Shown: positions 18,274-28,491, counted from the first letter of the stretch. The stretch is DNA of 64,000 bases from Alloprevotella sp. OH1205_COT-284 (GCF_003859795.1 NZ_RQYI01000007.1:23581-87580), one strand, 5' to 3'. Made by a program: numbers and translations. Notes: generated by a model not told the origin, from the letters alone.

Positions 18274-19074
18274 ATGAAACATTCACGCCCTTCTTTTGGT
18301 CGCGAGATGCGCATCGGCCTTTTTGTGTTGGTCGGTGTATTGCTTGTCGTGGCAGGTTGGCGTTGGTGCATACCTTTCGGCGAAAAATCCTCTTCGACAT
18401 CGGCCGAAGCGAAGATTTCGGCGGAAGAGCTGATCGAAATCAAGCGTTTTGAGCAACAACGCCTTGCCGACTCGTCGCGTCGTCAAGAGCAACGCAGAGC
18501 GCAGTGGAAACGGTGGCGAGAAGCGCGCGAAAAAAGAGCGACGGCGCGTGATCGGCGTCAAGCCGACTACGAAGCCCGGCGTCGGCAGTGGGCGGAAGAA
18601 AAAGCCCTGCGATCGGCGGAAAGAGCCCGGCGGCAGGCACGCTACGACAGTTTGCGCCGCCTCCGTCCCGAAAAACTGCCGGCAGGTTCGTGGGTGGATC
18701 TCAACGAGGCCGACACGCTCCTGCTGCAACGCATTCCCGGCATAGGGCGCGGTTATGCCCGAGCCATTGTGGGTTATCGGGAGCGAATGGGCGGTTTTGT
18801 TTCGACGCGTCAGGTGCTCGAAATCGAGAGATTGCCGGCAGGCATCGACGCATGGTTTCGAGTAGAGCATTTGCCAAATATTCGGCAGATACCCCTCAAT
18901 CGCGCCACGTTCAAAGAATTGTTGCGACATCCTTATCTCAACTACGATCAGGTGAAAGCCATTGTTGAGCATCGCCGAAAACGGGGCGATCTGCGAGATT
19001 GGCGCGACTTGGGCAACAGTCCGCATTTCTCAGACTTTGATTTTCGGAGGCTTCAACCTTATTTCCGATTTTGA
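18274..19074 (+). CDS. Helix-hairpin-helix (ComEA-like) membrane-anchored protein
   Basis: The 266-residue protein has one N-terminal membrane helix (about 11-30, LFVLVGVLLVVAGW), then about 100 residues very rich in Arg, Glu, Ala and Gln that should form a long charged helix. The C-terminal half has three HhH-type repeats, starting with SWVDLNEADTLLLQRIPGIGRGYARAIVGYRE and continuing with PLNRATFKELLRHPYLNYDQV. ComEA-type HhH domains bind double-stranded DNA non-specifically in the periplasm during uptake. Together with dprA this could reflect competence, but HhH proteins of this type are also widespread in non-competent Bacteroidetes. Confidence 0.85.
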   Translation: MKHSRPSFGREMRIGLFVLVGVLLVVAGWRWCIPFGEKSSSTSAEAKISAEELIEIKRFEQQRLADSSRRQEQRRAQWKRWREAREKRATARDRRQADYEARRRQWAEEKALRSAERARRQARYDSLRRLRPEKLPAGSWVDLNEADTLLLQRIPGIGRGYARAIVGYRERMGGFVSTRQVLEIERLPAGIDAWFRVEHLPNIRQIPLNRATFKELLRHPYLNYDQVKAIVEHRRKRGDLRDWRDLGNSPHFSDFDFRRLQPYFRF

Positions 19075-19260
19075 CAAGCTGATTTTTCTTTGTGATTATG
19101 AGTCATGGCGTCCGTGGAACAGACTGCTTCGAGTGGAGAGGGCGATATTGCAAGGCGGGCACTCTGTGTCTGCCGGTTACTTTTTCGGTAAAAACTATTC
19201 GTTATTTAGAAAATCCTATCCGTTAGATACTATTTACTGAGTGACGAGTGTTTTTGAGAG
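19075..19260. other. Gene-free spacer after the HhH gene
   Basis: No reading frame of note. Near 19190-19250 there are two degenerate 21-base units (CGTTATTTAGAAAATCCTATC then CGTTAGATACTATTTACTGAG) that weakly resemble the 21-bp tandem units at the right edge of the window. Confidence 0.35.
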
Positions 19261-19265
19261 AAGAT

Positions 19266-19315
19266 GAAAACGACTTTCTCAGGCTGTGGAGAAAGTCGTT
19301 TTCTTCGTTTTTTTG
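19266..19315 (+). terminator. Rho-independent terminator
   Basis: GAAAACGACTTTCTC (19266-19280) pairs perfectly with 19289-19303, followed by TTCG and a run of T. It ends the transglutaminase-HhH transcript about 190 bases after the HhH stop. Confidence 0.8.
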
Positions 19316-19389
19316 TTGAGGATGGCAAATTGTGCCGACGTTTTTTGTTTCTTTTGTGGTCAATGTCTCTTCTTTTTGTTTGAAAAATG

Positions 19390-19397
19390 TATCTTTG
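19390..19397 (+). promoter_or_regulatory. -7 box upstream of the metalloprotease
   Basis: TATCTTTG at 19390-19397 is a perfect -7 box. It would give a 5' leader of about 230 bases before the ATG at 19633. No well-spaced -33 element is evident. Confidence 0.4.
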
Positions 19398-19632
19398 CCC
19401 ACGCTTAATGGAGATTCGCACTTTCTTCGATTCTCGAAACATTGTTTTCAAACGACAGTAAAAACACACCAACTCTTTTGTTTTCGGCAGAAGATACGTA
19501 AGTTTTTTCTTATCTCTTTCGCCTCTTTTTACTTTTTCGGTATAGAGGGGAGTTCTTTCGATGAAAGAGGGATAGGCTTTGAGAATTTATCCTCATTTAA
19601 TATATATAATATTCAAAAACAACATTTCAACA

Positions 19633-22600
19633 ATGAAGTCCAAGTTCTTTTTATTCGGACATGTATTGTTCTCTTTGTTTTTCGGTGGTTTTTTTTTCAT
19701 GGGAAAAGCACAGACAACTTTTCATGACCCTTATCCCGATGAGCAACTTTCTGTTTGTGGAGCGAGCTGTTCTGGTAATATCGAAGTAATAAAATCACGA
19801 AACTTTATTAAAGGTTTTCCTTCATATCAAAAGCCGGAAAGAATACCGGAGGATTTTATTTTCAAGGGAAATAATCAAACTTATGTGTTTAGATTAGCCG
19901 CTTGTGTCACGGCATTTTACTTTAATGGCCACTTCAAACAAGATATGGCCGAAGTTTACAAATATTGGGATGATTTGGAGAAACAGCTAAATCTTATCTA
20001 TGAACGTGATTGTGGCATCCGATTTCAAATTATAAGAAATGAAAAACTTGTTTTTTCGGAAGATCCTTCTTTTGAAACTACCACTAAGACACGCATCCTC
20101 AATAGTATTCTCGGAGAAGATAACTATGAAGTCGGTATATTTTTGCAGGCTCCAACAGGAACAATGGCCGGGTATGCTCTCGTAGGAGGAGTGTATAATC
20201 AATCTTTGAAAGGAGAAGCACGATCAACAATCTCTTATTCTACGATCGCACATGAGATAGGACACCTTTTCGGAGCTTCTCATCCGCATGAGAAAGATGA
20301 TGCCAAAATAACTGAACAAGGGTTGGGCTTTTCAATTATGAGTTATGGTTCACCACGTACATTCTTTTCGTTGGCATCCATCAAAAGTATTCGATCTTCT
20401 TTGAAAGTGTTGGGGTATTTCAAAGAAAAGGAACGTAAAAACTATGTGCCGGGCAGTATTTCGTATCAAAATGCACCTTATGTAATTCTTCAAAATGAGG
20501 AGTTGCCACAGCTTGACGAAAAGGCGGTGAAAAGAGAGTATGTCGTGACAAAAGGAACGAGATACCAATTCTATATCCCCGTTAAAAATAAAAATAAACA
20601 AGGCTTTTTTTATCATGCCCATCCCTATGATGTTGCTTCGTGGGGAGGTGAAACGAATTTATTGCAACGTCTTTATGCTCCATCTGACGAAAATGTAGTG
20701 ATGTATCATCCTCGTTATCTCGCGGCTCGTAAAAATGCCAATGATAATTGGGAGGAGCAGTTGTTGAAATATTCAGACCAGTATAAGCCGGGAACTTATA
20801 CCTATATGCTTTCTGCTTTTTACAAAGGGCATCATGATGTCGTTAAGACGAGTTTGCGCATCGTAGATGGAGAGAAGTTTCAAATAAACACAGTGAAGAT
20901 GAAAGAAAACGGCTTCTTTGATTATGCTATTCCCGGTAAGACGCCGATAAAACTTTCGTGGACTACTTGTCAGTCTCTTTATGGCAAAAATAGTAAAGTG
21001 CGTATTTTGCTATCCACCGATTTTGGAAAGACATTCAAATATGTTTTGGCTGATGAGGAGCCCAACGATGGCTTTTGGGAAGGAGTTTTTCCTTATGTGA
21101 AAATAGATAGAGTGGATTATCCCGAAGTAGGGGAAATACGTGGAGGAGTGATTAAAATAGAGGTCATAGGCGAAGCGGCCTATGCCTTGTCTCACGAAGT
21201 GCCTTATTGGGTGTCGAATAAGGTGATTCTTACCGGAGGTGTCACTACCGATATGGAGAAAGCTGTTTCTTTTTCTCCTACTCCTAATGTCTATAAAGAA
21301 CTCGATTCAGAAGATCAAGTGCCGAAGATCGAAACTTTAACCGCAAGCTTTCAAGGACGATCAAAAACAGTCGAAGGAGTAGAGAACAGAGTTGGCAACA
21401 CCATTTATAGAAAATGGACTACGACTCTCGGAAGTAACATTTCCACTTATACTCAGGTGATTAAGATAAAACAGAGAATAGATGAAAATGCAGTGATTTA
21501 TGATAAGGCAAACGCACTTTCAAGGCCGGCTCTTGATGTTTATCGAAATTTCGGAAAATTAGGTTATCCCAAGGTTCAATGTAAAGAGGGACTTCATTTC
21601 AGAGAAAAGTTTGAACAAATTTTCACCCGAGAAGGAAAATTAAAAGTAGGTTTCACCAAGCAAGAATGTGATGAATTGGAATATGCCTTGATTGCCTTGG
21701 GAAAAATCTCCGATGAAGATATTGTTATGCCCACCGTAGGGAGAAAATATAAGATCGCCAGCTATCACAATGTTTATGACAAAGAACGTTGGTTCTTTCT
21801 CAGTCCCGATGGAAAGGGAGGAGAAGCACTACATATGAATCAACCGGATAAAGGAGCCGAGTGGTCGTGTGAGATGATTGATAGTCTGTATCGTTTCACG
21901 GCCGACGGGCAGATGTTGACCTTGCAAGGCACATCGCATGGTCTTAATGGAATGAAAATTGTACGTGGATATACTTGGGGGGCGTTTAGTTTCATCAGTG
22001 GTCGAAAATATCCTCGTATTGCGCGCGTCTATTCGAAAGGTGAACGCATTGATTTTGCAGAATCTCGCGAAGAGAGATTAAACATTGAAGACAAAATAAA
22101 CAGACGTGACATAATTATTTCAACCGATTTCCAATTATTACCCGTAGAAGAAACATACGATGTGTATTATCGCACATCGGAAAAAATGTTGCCTTATGCA
22201 TATTTACCCATGAAAGGAGATATTGAACCTTTCGGGGCATTTCCGGGGAAAAGCATGACATCGCTGGGTGATAACCTATATAAAATAACTATCCCTACAA
22301 CGCATTCCACCGATGAAATCACATTTAGTGAGGGAGAACATCGAATCACGGCACGCCTTATTGGGAAAAGTGCTACTTACGAGGCTTCCGGAAAGCGAGT
22401 GTATCGTTTGTCCATGTCTGCCGAAAAAATGAGTACGCTTTTCTTGGACTATCCCGTGGCAGTGCCGCAAGATGTTACGGCTTATACAGCCACCGCCGAG
22501 CGCGTATCCGAACGGCAATATGCCTTGAAGTTGATTCGCCTTTCGGGGTCGACACTTCCGGCCTACACGCCTGTTATTTTGAAAGCAAAGGCAACGAAAG

Positions 22601-23793
22601 ATTATGACTTCTTGGAAATCGACTACACGCCGCTTCCTGTTGAAACGGGGTGTTTGCTGGGAACCATAAGTGAATTGACGGAATCGAACTTCAACGAAGA
22701 TTATTTTTATTTTGCTTTGGGAGAGAACAAAACTGTTGCTACGCATGGAGCAGGGCAAGAGGTGAATGTTTTCCCTCACACAAAAAAAATGGAAGCCAAC
22801 ACGGCATATCTCCGCATTTATAAAAATGACAACAACTGGAAGATAGCCTCTGTTGTGCTCGATGAAACGGAGTTTACAAAGCTGACCGGCAACGGAACTC
22901 TTGACAATCCCTACACGATAGACGACATCAAGCGTTTGGAAACAACAACAGAAAACGTTTGGGTGAAAGGACGCATACGCGGAGGATGGAAAAATGCCGA
23001 CGGAGAAGTGGAGCAGCAAGTGGGAGAATTCATGGCGATTGGCGTAGATAAAAACGTCATACCTGTTTATGTTCCCGAAAATGCACGTCAAGGAGTCAAT
23101 AACATGAGAGAGAAGTACGTGCTTGTGCAAGGCCGTTTTGGAGCTTGTTTGGGCAGTGTCGGGATTGATCGCAACCGATTGAAGACTCTCGACTATCAGG
23201 AAACGATCAAAATCGGAAAGGTCGGCTATGTTACCTATTACAGTCCTTATGCCCTGCAATTGCCGAAGGGTGTGAAAGCTGCCGTAGTGATCGAAACCGA
23301 AGGTAATGCTGTTAAATGCGATTGGAATACATACTCCGACCCCTCGGTGGTGATACCGCCCGAAACCCCGGTGATCTTCAAAGGTGAACAGGGAGTATAC
23401 GAACTCAAAACTTCGTTCTCGACTCCTACTCGCGCTGAGCGCAATTTGTTGAAAGGAAGTTTGACGGATAAAATCTTAAACGATCCTAACACCAAGTATT
23501 ATAAGTTTTCGCAAGGTGTTGACGGACTCGGCTTCTATTTCGATATGCCCGGAGGAAGTGGACTGTTGACTTCTGCAAGAAAGGCTTATCTCACTATACC
23601 TTCGGATTACGCAGCTTCAAGTAGATTTTTGCTTGAAGATGATTTCGTAACCGCCATTGTAAATGAGTATGCCGGCAGAGACCTTGAAGCGAAAATCTAC
23701 GGCATCGGTGGAAATTATGTGGGTATGATGAGAGACTTTGACAAGTTGCCTGCCGGAATTTATATTATCAATGGCAAAAAAGTGATGAAATAG
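19633..23793 (+). CDS. Large secreted zinc metalloprotease (reprolysin-like)
   Basis: The 1386-residue protein has a signal peptide (KSKFFLFGHVLFSLFFGG to about 31). A metallopeptidase domain of the M12/reprolysin kind carries HEIGHLFGASH: zinc ligands H207, H211 and H217, glutamate E208. A long middle follows with beta-rich segments. Near 1090-1190 an OB-like DUF6359 type domain opens with NGTLDNPYTIDDIKRL. After it comes a module starting VGYVTYYSPYALQLPKGV, also present in the protein at 48.3-49.4 kb. The end, LPAGIYIINGKKVMK, resembles Bacteroidetes secretion/anchoring tails. The ATG at 19633 is preferred because the signal peptide follows at once. The gene is more AT-rich than its neighbours. 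Confidence 0.85.
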   Translation: MKSKFFLFGHVLFSLFFGGFFFMGKAQTTFHDPYPDEQLSVCGASCSGNIEVIKSRNFIKGFPSYQKPERIPEDFIFKGNNQTYVFRLAACVTAFYFNGHFKQDMAEVYKYWDDLEKQLNLIYERDCGIRFQIIRNEKLVFSEDPSFETTTKTRILNSILGEDNYEVGIFLQAPTGTMAGYALVGGVYNQSLKGEARSTISYSTIAHEIGHLFGASHPHEKDDAKITEQGLGFSIMSYGSPRTFFSLASIKSIRSSLKVLGYFKEKERKNYVPGSISYQNAPYVILQNEELPQLDEKAVKREYVVTKGTRYQFYIPVKNKNKQGFFYHAHPYDVASWGGETNLLQRLYAPSDENVVMYHPRYLAARKNANDNWEEQLLKYSDQYKPGTYTYMLSAFYKGHHDVVKTSLRIVDGEKFQINTVKMKENGFFDYAIPGKTPIKLSWTTCQSLYGKNSKVRILLSTDFGKTFKYVLADEEPNDGFWEGVFPYVKIDRVDYPEVGEIRGGVIKIEVIGEAAYALSHEVPYWVSNKVILTGGVTTDMEKAVSFSPTPNVYKELDSEDQVPKIETLTASFQGRSKTVEGVENRVGNTIYRKWTTTLGSNISTYTQVIKIKQRIDENAVIYDKANALSRPALDVYRNFGKLGYPKVQCKEGLHFREKFEQIFTREGKLKVGFTKQECDELEYALIALGKISDEDIVMPTVGRKYKIASYHNVYDKERWFFLSPDGKGGEALHMNQPDKGAEWSCEMIDSLYRFTADGQMLTLQGTSHGLNGMKIVRGYTWGAFSFISGRKYPRIARVYSKGERIDFAESREERLNIEDKINRRDIIISTDFQLLPVEETYDVYYRTSEKMLPYAYLPMKGDIEPFGAFPGKSMTSLGDNLYKITIPTTHSTDEITFSEGEHRITARLIGKSATYEASGKRVYRLSMSAEKMSTLFLDYPVAVPQDVTAYTATAERVSERQYALKLIRLSGSTLPAYTPVILKAKATKDYDFLEIDYTPLPVETGCLLGTISELTESNFNEDYFYFALGENKTVATHGAGQEVNVFPHTKKMEANTAYLRIYKNDNNWKIASVVLDETEFTKLTGNGTLDNPYTIDDIKRLETTTENVWVKGRIRGGWKNADGEVEQQVGEFMAIGVDKNVIPVYVPENARQGVNNMREKYVLVQGRFGACLGSVGIDRNRLKTLDYQETIKIGKVGYVTYYSPYALQLPKGVKAAVVIETEGNAVKCDWNTYSDPSVVIPPETPVIFKGEQGVYELKTSFSTPTRAERNLLKGSLTDKILNDPNTKYYKFSQGVDGLGFYFDMPGGSGLLTSARKAYLTIPSDYAASSRFLLEDDFVTAIVNEYAGRDLEAKIYGIGGNYVGMMRDFDKLPAGIYIINGKKVMK

Positions 23794-23871
23794 TCTGATC
23801 GTGGCAAACGGACATCTCGCGACAAGAGGTTGCCGTAAATCCATTTTTTTCGTCCGATCCGACAATATTTC

Positions 23872-23918
23872 AGCCCTCTTTCTCGTTTTCAAATCAGAAG
23901 CGAGAGGGAGGGCTTTTG
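23872..23918 (+). terminator. Hairpin terminator after the metalloprotease
   Basis: AGCCCTCTTTCTCG (23872-23885) pairs with 23901-23914, with two G-T pairs, followed by TTTGATTG. It lies about 80 bases after the stop codon. Confidence 0.65.
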
Positions 23919-23985
23919 ATTGTCGTGAAAATCCGCCGTTGTCATTATTTTTCAGACAAAACACGTGGAATATAGGAGAAATGAG

Positions 23986-23993
23986 TAAATTTG
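23986..23993 (+). promoter_or_regulatory. -7 box for the HD hydrolase gene
   Basis: TAAATTTG at 23986-23993 fits TAnnTTTG and lies 22 bases before the ATG at 24016. Confidence 0.45.
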
Positions 23994-24015
23994 CACGATA
24001 AAGCGTATTTGTATT

Positions 24016-24552
24016 ATGCTCCACGAAACTCTCATCCCCAAATACTATCCGCAGGATAACGAACTGAGGAGATTGTTGCTTCGACACAGTCGGCAGGTGG
24101 CGGAGCGGGCGGTGGCCATTATCGACCGACATCCCGAACTGGGAGCGGATCGACATTTCGTTTACGAAGCCGCCATGCTTCACGACATCGGGATTTTTCT
24201 GACCCATGCGCCTCGCATTCACTGTCACGGACAAGCCGCTTATTTGCAACACGGATGGCTGGGGGCGGAACTCATGCGTCGCGAGGGCTTCCCCGATTTT
24301 GCCCGCGTTTGCGAACGGCATACGGGTACGGGCTTGACGCGGCAGCAAATCGAAGAGCAACAGCTTGCGCTGCCTTTGCAAGACTTTCTGCCCGAAACGA
24401 TAGAGGAAATCATCGTGTGCTACGCAGACAAGTTTTATTCCAAAAGTCATATTGACCGCGAGTGTACGGTCGAGCAAGCCGCCCAAAGTCTGTTGCGTTT
24501 CGGAGAAGAGGGCGTTGAGAAGTTTTTGGGTTGGGCGGCCATGTTTGAATGA
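24016..24552 (+). CDS. HD-domain phosphohydrolase
   Basis: The 178-residue cytoplasmic protein has a compact HD fold: first His in LLRHSRQVAERA (about 24), the metal-binding pair in EAAMLHDIGIF (about 57-58), further His residues in HCHGQAAYLQHGWLGAELM, and a late Asp in IIVCYADKFYSKS. The family (YedJ/HDIG-like) contains phosphohydrolases of nucleotides or other phosphorylated metabolites; no specific substrate is assigned. Length is typical. It precedes the LptD-like gene by 133 bases. Confidence 0.85.
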   Translation: MLHETLIPKYYPQDNELRRLLLRHSRQVAERAVAIIDRHPELGADRHFVYEAAMLHDIGIFLTHAPRIHCHGQAAYLQHGWLGAELMRREGFPDFARVCERHTGTGLTRQQIEEQQLALPLQDFLPETIEEIIVCYADKFYSKSHIDRECTVEQAAQSLLRFGEEGVEKFLGWAAMFE

Positions 24553-24685
24553 TGCCGGCATCGCTCCCCACGTTCGGCCGCTTTGTCTGTGCCTCTCCGT
24601 GAGATGCACGAGAGGGTGCGCCGCTTTTCAACACCACGGACAACGACCAACTACTGAACCGTAATTTCACAAAGCACTGTTTCTT

Positions 24686-27637
24686 TTGCCACGCAAATCT
24701 TTTCATATCTTTCTCTCTTTCGTTGCGACGCTCATATTGTCGGGCGTTGTTGCCGGATGTGCTCTTCGGCAGGAAAACGAGTCCCTGCCGGTTTTGCCGG
24801 CGGGGCAAGACGCGTCGTTTTCCGTGACCGACACTTCGCTCGCGGCTTTCAAGGACACGTCCGAAACGCTTGCCGAAATTTTGCAACGGCAAGACTCCGC
24901 GGCCAACCCGAGCTTGAAGCCCGTCGATATGCCGAAAGACAGCGCGACCTTTGCTGCGTTGATCGACAGTTTGCGATACACATTGAAAAAAGACACCGTG
25001 ATCGCCGTGACCAACAAGGCAGACACGTTGCGGACGGACAGTGTGCGCCGTTCGGCTTCGGGCATCGAAGCCCCCATTGACTACAACGCCGCAGACTCCC
25101 TCGTGTATGATGCCGAAACGGGATTTGCCCATCTTTTCGGCAGTGCCAAGGTTAGCTATCAGAATATGGAGCTGACCGCAGAACACATCACGATGAACAT
25201 GGACTCCTCGTTGGTGCATGCCGTCGGTGTGATGGATACGACTGCGAAAGAGTTGAAAGGAACGCCGGTCTACAAGCAGGGCAGCGAAAACTATGAAAGC
25301 GAACGCATGTCGTTTAATTTCAAAACCAAAAAAGGATTTATTCAAAACGTGAAGACCACGCAGGGCAACGGCTTTTTGCGCAGTGTGAACTCCAAGCGGT
25401 CGAACGATGGCTATTTCTATCTTGAAAATGCGAAATACACCACTTGCGATGCCGATTGTCCGCACTTCTACCTGCAACTCACGCGGGCGAAAATCAATCC
25501 GGGCAAAGAAACGTTTTTCGGCCCTGCCAATCTGGTCGTGGCCGACGTTCCCCTGCCTTTGGCCATCCCTTTCGGCTTCTTTCCTTTCAACAAAAGCTAC
25601 TCTTCCGGCTTGATCATGCCGACTTATGGAGATGAAACGGCGCGCGGATTTTACTTGCGCGACGGAGGATACTATTTTGCCATCAGCGACCGCATCGACC
25701 TCAAACTTTTGGGCGAAATCTATACCAAAGGTTCGTGGGGAGTGTCGGCCGAGAGCAATTATGCCAAACGCTATAAGTATCGTGGCAATATGTTTGTGTC
25801 CTATCTGACGACTGTCAATGGAGATAAAAACATGCCCGACTACTCGAAAACAACGAGCCTCAAAGTGCAGTGGACACATTCGAGCGACCCGAAAGCCAAT
25901 CCCAACACCTCGTTTTCGGCGCGTGTGAATTTTGCCACCCAAAACTATGAGAAAAACAATCTCACCTCGCTATACAATCCGCTTTCTTACACCCAATCCA
26001 CGCGCGCATCGTCTATCAGTTTCACCCACAGCATTCCCTCCATAGGGCTGAACATATCCGGATCGTCGAACATCACGCAAAATCTGCGCGACTCCTCCAT
26101 GGCCGTCACTCTGCCCGATTTGTCCGTTTCGGTATCGCGCTTCTATCCGTTTCGCCGTAAGCGCATAGTCGGTTCGGAGCGGTGGTACGAGAAAATCTCG
26201 ATGTCCTACACGGCACAGATCAGCAACTCCATCAACACCAAGGAGGACTTGCTTTTTCAATCCAATCTGATCAAAGACTGGCGCAACGGCATTCAGCAAC
26301 GCGTGCCTATCGATGCCACGTTCCAACTCTTTAAGTTTATCAACATTTCTCCCTCCGTCAGTCTGAATGACCGTATCTACATGAAGCGCGAAAAGCGTTC
26401 GTGGGACGAACAGCGACAGACAGAGAAACGAGACACGGAATATGGGCTTTACAACCTCTACGATTGGAATGCCTCGGTGTCGGCCAACACCACCCTCTAT
26501 GGTTTCTACAAGCCTTGGCGTAAACTGTTTGGCGATCGCATCAATGCCATTCGCCATGTCGTCAAACCGTCGGTGAGTTTCACTTATGCTCCCGATTTCA
26601 CGAACGAGTCTTACGGCTACACCACGCACTATGTCAAAACCGATGCACAGGGCAATGTTTCGACGGTATCCTATTCTCCCTATGCCAATGCGCTCTATTC
26701 TTATCCCTCCTCTCGCCGGCAGGGAAGCATCAGCATGAGCCTTTCCAACAACTTGGAGATGAAGATGAAATCAGACAAAGACACGACGGGCTATCGCAAA
26801 ATTTCGCTCATCGACGAACTTTCCGGAACGCTCTCCTATAATCTCGCTGCCAAGACTCGCCCATGGAGCGACCTCTCCATGCGTGTTCGCATGAAACTCA
26901 GTAAGAGCTACACCTTCTCGATGGCAGCGCAATTTGCTACTTATGCCTATGAGATGGACGCCAAAGGAAAGGTATATGTCGGAGAGCGAACGGAGTGGAG
27001 CTACGGACGATTCGGACGCTTTCAAGGCATGAGCCAAAACCTTTCCTATACGCTCAACAATCAGAAGATGATGACCTTCTTCGGCCTGCTCGCCGGACGT
27101 GGGTGGGACAAGGTTTTCGGTTCCGAAAAAGAAACGGAAGAACGTCGCGACGACAAAGACGATGTCGATAGTGAGGACGTCAATGTCGATCCGATACTGA
27201 AACGGTCGGCCAAGAAAGTGGAGAAAAAAGCCAAGGCGACCGTGGACGAAGACGGGTATCTCGTTTTTTCCATGCCGTGGAGTCTCACCTTTTCCTACGG
27301 CGTGACGATGAGGGAAGACCGCAGCAAGCCGATCAACACGCGCCGTATGCGCTACCCCTTCGCTTTCACACAAACGCTCAACGCCTCCGGCAACATCTCT
27401 TTGGCGAAAGGTTGGAACATCTCGTTTTCGTCGGGCTACGACTTTAACTACAAGCAGATCTCGATGACCACGGCCTCGTTGTCGCGCGACTTGCATTGCT
27501 TCGAAATGTCGTGCAACATCGTTCTCCGTCCTTACTCCTCCTTCAACTTCTCCTTCCGCGCCCGTGCCTCCGAACTGGCCGATGCCTTGCGCTACGAGAA
27601 GAGAAGTTCTTATTCTTCCAACATAGATTGGTATTAA
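24686..27637 (+). CDS. lptD: LptD-like outer-membrane LPS assembly protein (TTG start)
   Basis: Predicted to insert lipopolysaccharide into the outer leaflet. The 983-residue protein has a hydrophobic leader (about 5-25) with VVAGC, a possible lipobox. An OstA/LptA-like beta-jellyroll follows (about 140-280: SAKVSYQNMELTAEHITMNM). A large beta-barrel follows, including the conserved VPLPLAIPFGFFPF near 290-305. In this frame the nearest upstream stop is at 24662-24664 and no ATG precedes the signal peptide, so TTG at 24686 is the likely start (CTG at 24677 is an alternative). A first ATG start would delete the leader. The cysteine is unusual because E. coli LptD is not lipidated. Confidence 0.85.
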   Translation: MPRKSFHIFLSFVATLILSGVVAGCALRQENESLPVLPAGQDASFSVTDTSLAAFKDTSETLAEILQRQDSAANPSLKPVDMPKDSATFAALIDSLRYTLKKDTVIAVTNKADTLRTDSVRRSASGIEAPIDYNAADSLVYDAETGFAHLFGSAKVSYQNMELTAEHITMNMDSSLVHAVGVMDTTAKELKGTPVYKQGSENYESERMSFNFKTKKGFIQNVKTTQGNGFLRSVNSKRSNDGYFYLENAKYTTCDADCPHFYLQLTRAKINPGKETFFGPANLVVADVPLPLAIPFGFFPFNKSYSSGLIMPTYGDETARGFYLRDGGYYFAISDRIDLKLLGEIYTKGSWGVSAESNYAKRYKYRGNMFVSYLTTVNGDKNMPDYSKTTSLKVQWTHSSDPKANPNTSFSARVNFATQNYEKNNLTSLYNPLSYTQSTRASSISFTHSIPSIGLNISGSSNITQNLRDSSMAVTLPDLSVSVSRFYPFRRKRIVGSERWYEKISMSYTAQISNSINTKEDLLFQSNLIKDWRNGIQQRVPIDATFQLFKFINISPSVSLNDRIYMKREKRSWDEQRQTEKRDTEYGLYNLYDWNASVSANTTLYGFYKPWRKLFGDRINAIRHVVKPSVSFTYAPDFTNESYGYTTHYVKTDAQGNVSTVSYSPYANALYSYPSSRRQGSISMSLSNNLEMKMKSDKDTTGYRKISLIDELSGTLSYNLAAKTRPWSDLSMRVRMKLSKSYTFSMAAQFATYAYEMDAKGKVYVGERTEWSYGRFGRFQGMSQNLSYTLNNQKMMTFFGLLAGRGWDKVFGSEKETEERRDDKDDVDSEDVNVDPILKRSAKKVEKKAKATVDEDGYLVFSMPWSLTFSYGVTMREDRSKPINTRRMRYPFAFTQTLNASGNISLAKGWNISFSSGYDFNYKQISMTTASLSRDLHCFEMSCNIVLRPYSSFNFSFRARASELADALRYEKRSSYSSNIDWY

Positions 27638-27730
27638 CGGCGACGGGAGGCCACGAATGCTTCCGACGATGCTTCTCGCCCCTTTGTCGCGATCGTTTCC
27701 CCCATAAAAAACTCTAACACCCTATCAGCT

Positions 27731-28450
27731 ATGAAAAAAATCACCCTTTTTCTCCTTTCGGCCACCCTTCTCTTCGGAATGGGGCTGACCTCTTGCGACC
27801 CTTCCGGCAGCAGTGAGTACCACACCACCTCCTTTGCGCCTTTGCACCCGCAGGGCAAAATTTGGTATGCCGATCAGCAACTCGACTCCTTGTCCGTCGT
27901 CAGCTCCGACTCTTGGCGGCTCACTCCCCGCTATGCCGACGGCCTCCAATGGTTTCTGGTCTCTCCCGACCAAAAAGAAGTACCTGCCGGCTACATCGTT
28001 TCGACGATGTTGAAGTTTACCGTTTCGCCCAACACCACAGGAAAAGTGCGCAACGGCGACATCGGAGTCAGCACCTCATACGCCCAAAACGGCACGTTGC
28101 GCATGCCCGTCTGTCAGCTGCCCTATCTCCACATCTTGCGTCCGGCTCGCATCAATCCGTCCGAACCGTTTCAACCCTATTTCGGCGAAACGCTGGCCGA
28201 AACAGCCGGTACGGCGCGCCTTGACTTCATGGTCTACGACAGCGACTCGGCCGCTCACACGTTGGTTTCCGACGCCGATTGGCTCATTGTACCGGAGAAA
28301 AATGCACATCCGGCAGCAGGCAGACACCAGATAGACCTTGGCGTGCTCGCCAATCCTACGACGCAAAAGCGCACGGCTCGCGTGACCCTCACTTCGGCCG
28401 GCATCAGCACCGTCATCACCTATGAACAAAAAGCAAAGCTCAACCTCTGA
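27731..28450 (+). CDS. BACON-like secreted lipoprotein
   Basis: The 239-residue protein has a lipoprotein signal (KKITLFLLSATLLFGMGLTSC, lipidated Cys near 22). Two beta-sandwich segments follow. The C-terminal one (about 155-237: DADWLIVPEKNAHPAAG, VLANPTTQKRTARVTL, STVITYEQKA) matches the pattern of BACON domains, which in Bacteroidetes mediate binding or act as spacers in surface proteins. The target is unknown. It follows the LptD gene by 93 bases and ends just before a strong terminator. Confidence 0.75.
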   Translation: MKKITLFLLSATLLFGMGLTSCDPSGSSEYHTTSFAPLHPQGKIWYADQQLDSLSVVSSDSWRLTPRYADGLQWFLVSPDQKEVPAGYIVSTMLKFTVSPNTTGKVRNGDIGVSTSYAQNGTLRMPVCQLPYLHILRPARINPSEPFQPYFGETLAETAGTARLDFMVYDSDSAAHTLVSDADWLIVPEKNAHPAAGRHQIDLGVLANPTTQKRTARVTLTSAGISTVITYEQKAKLNL

Positions 28451-28491
28451 GTGTTTTTGCCTTCAAATCGGATAATGCTCCTATCCCCATG

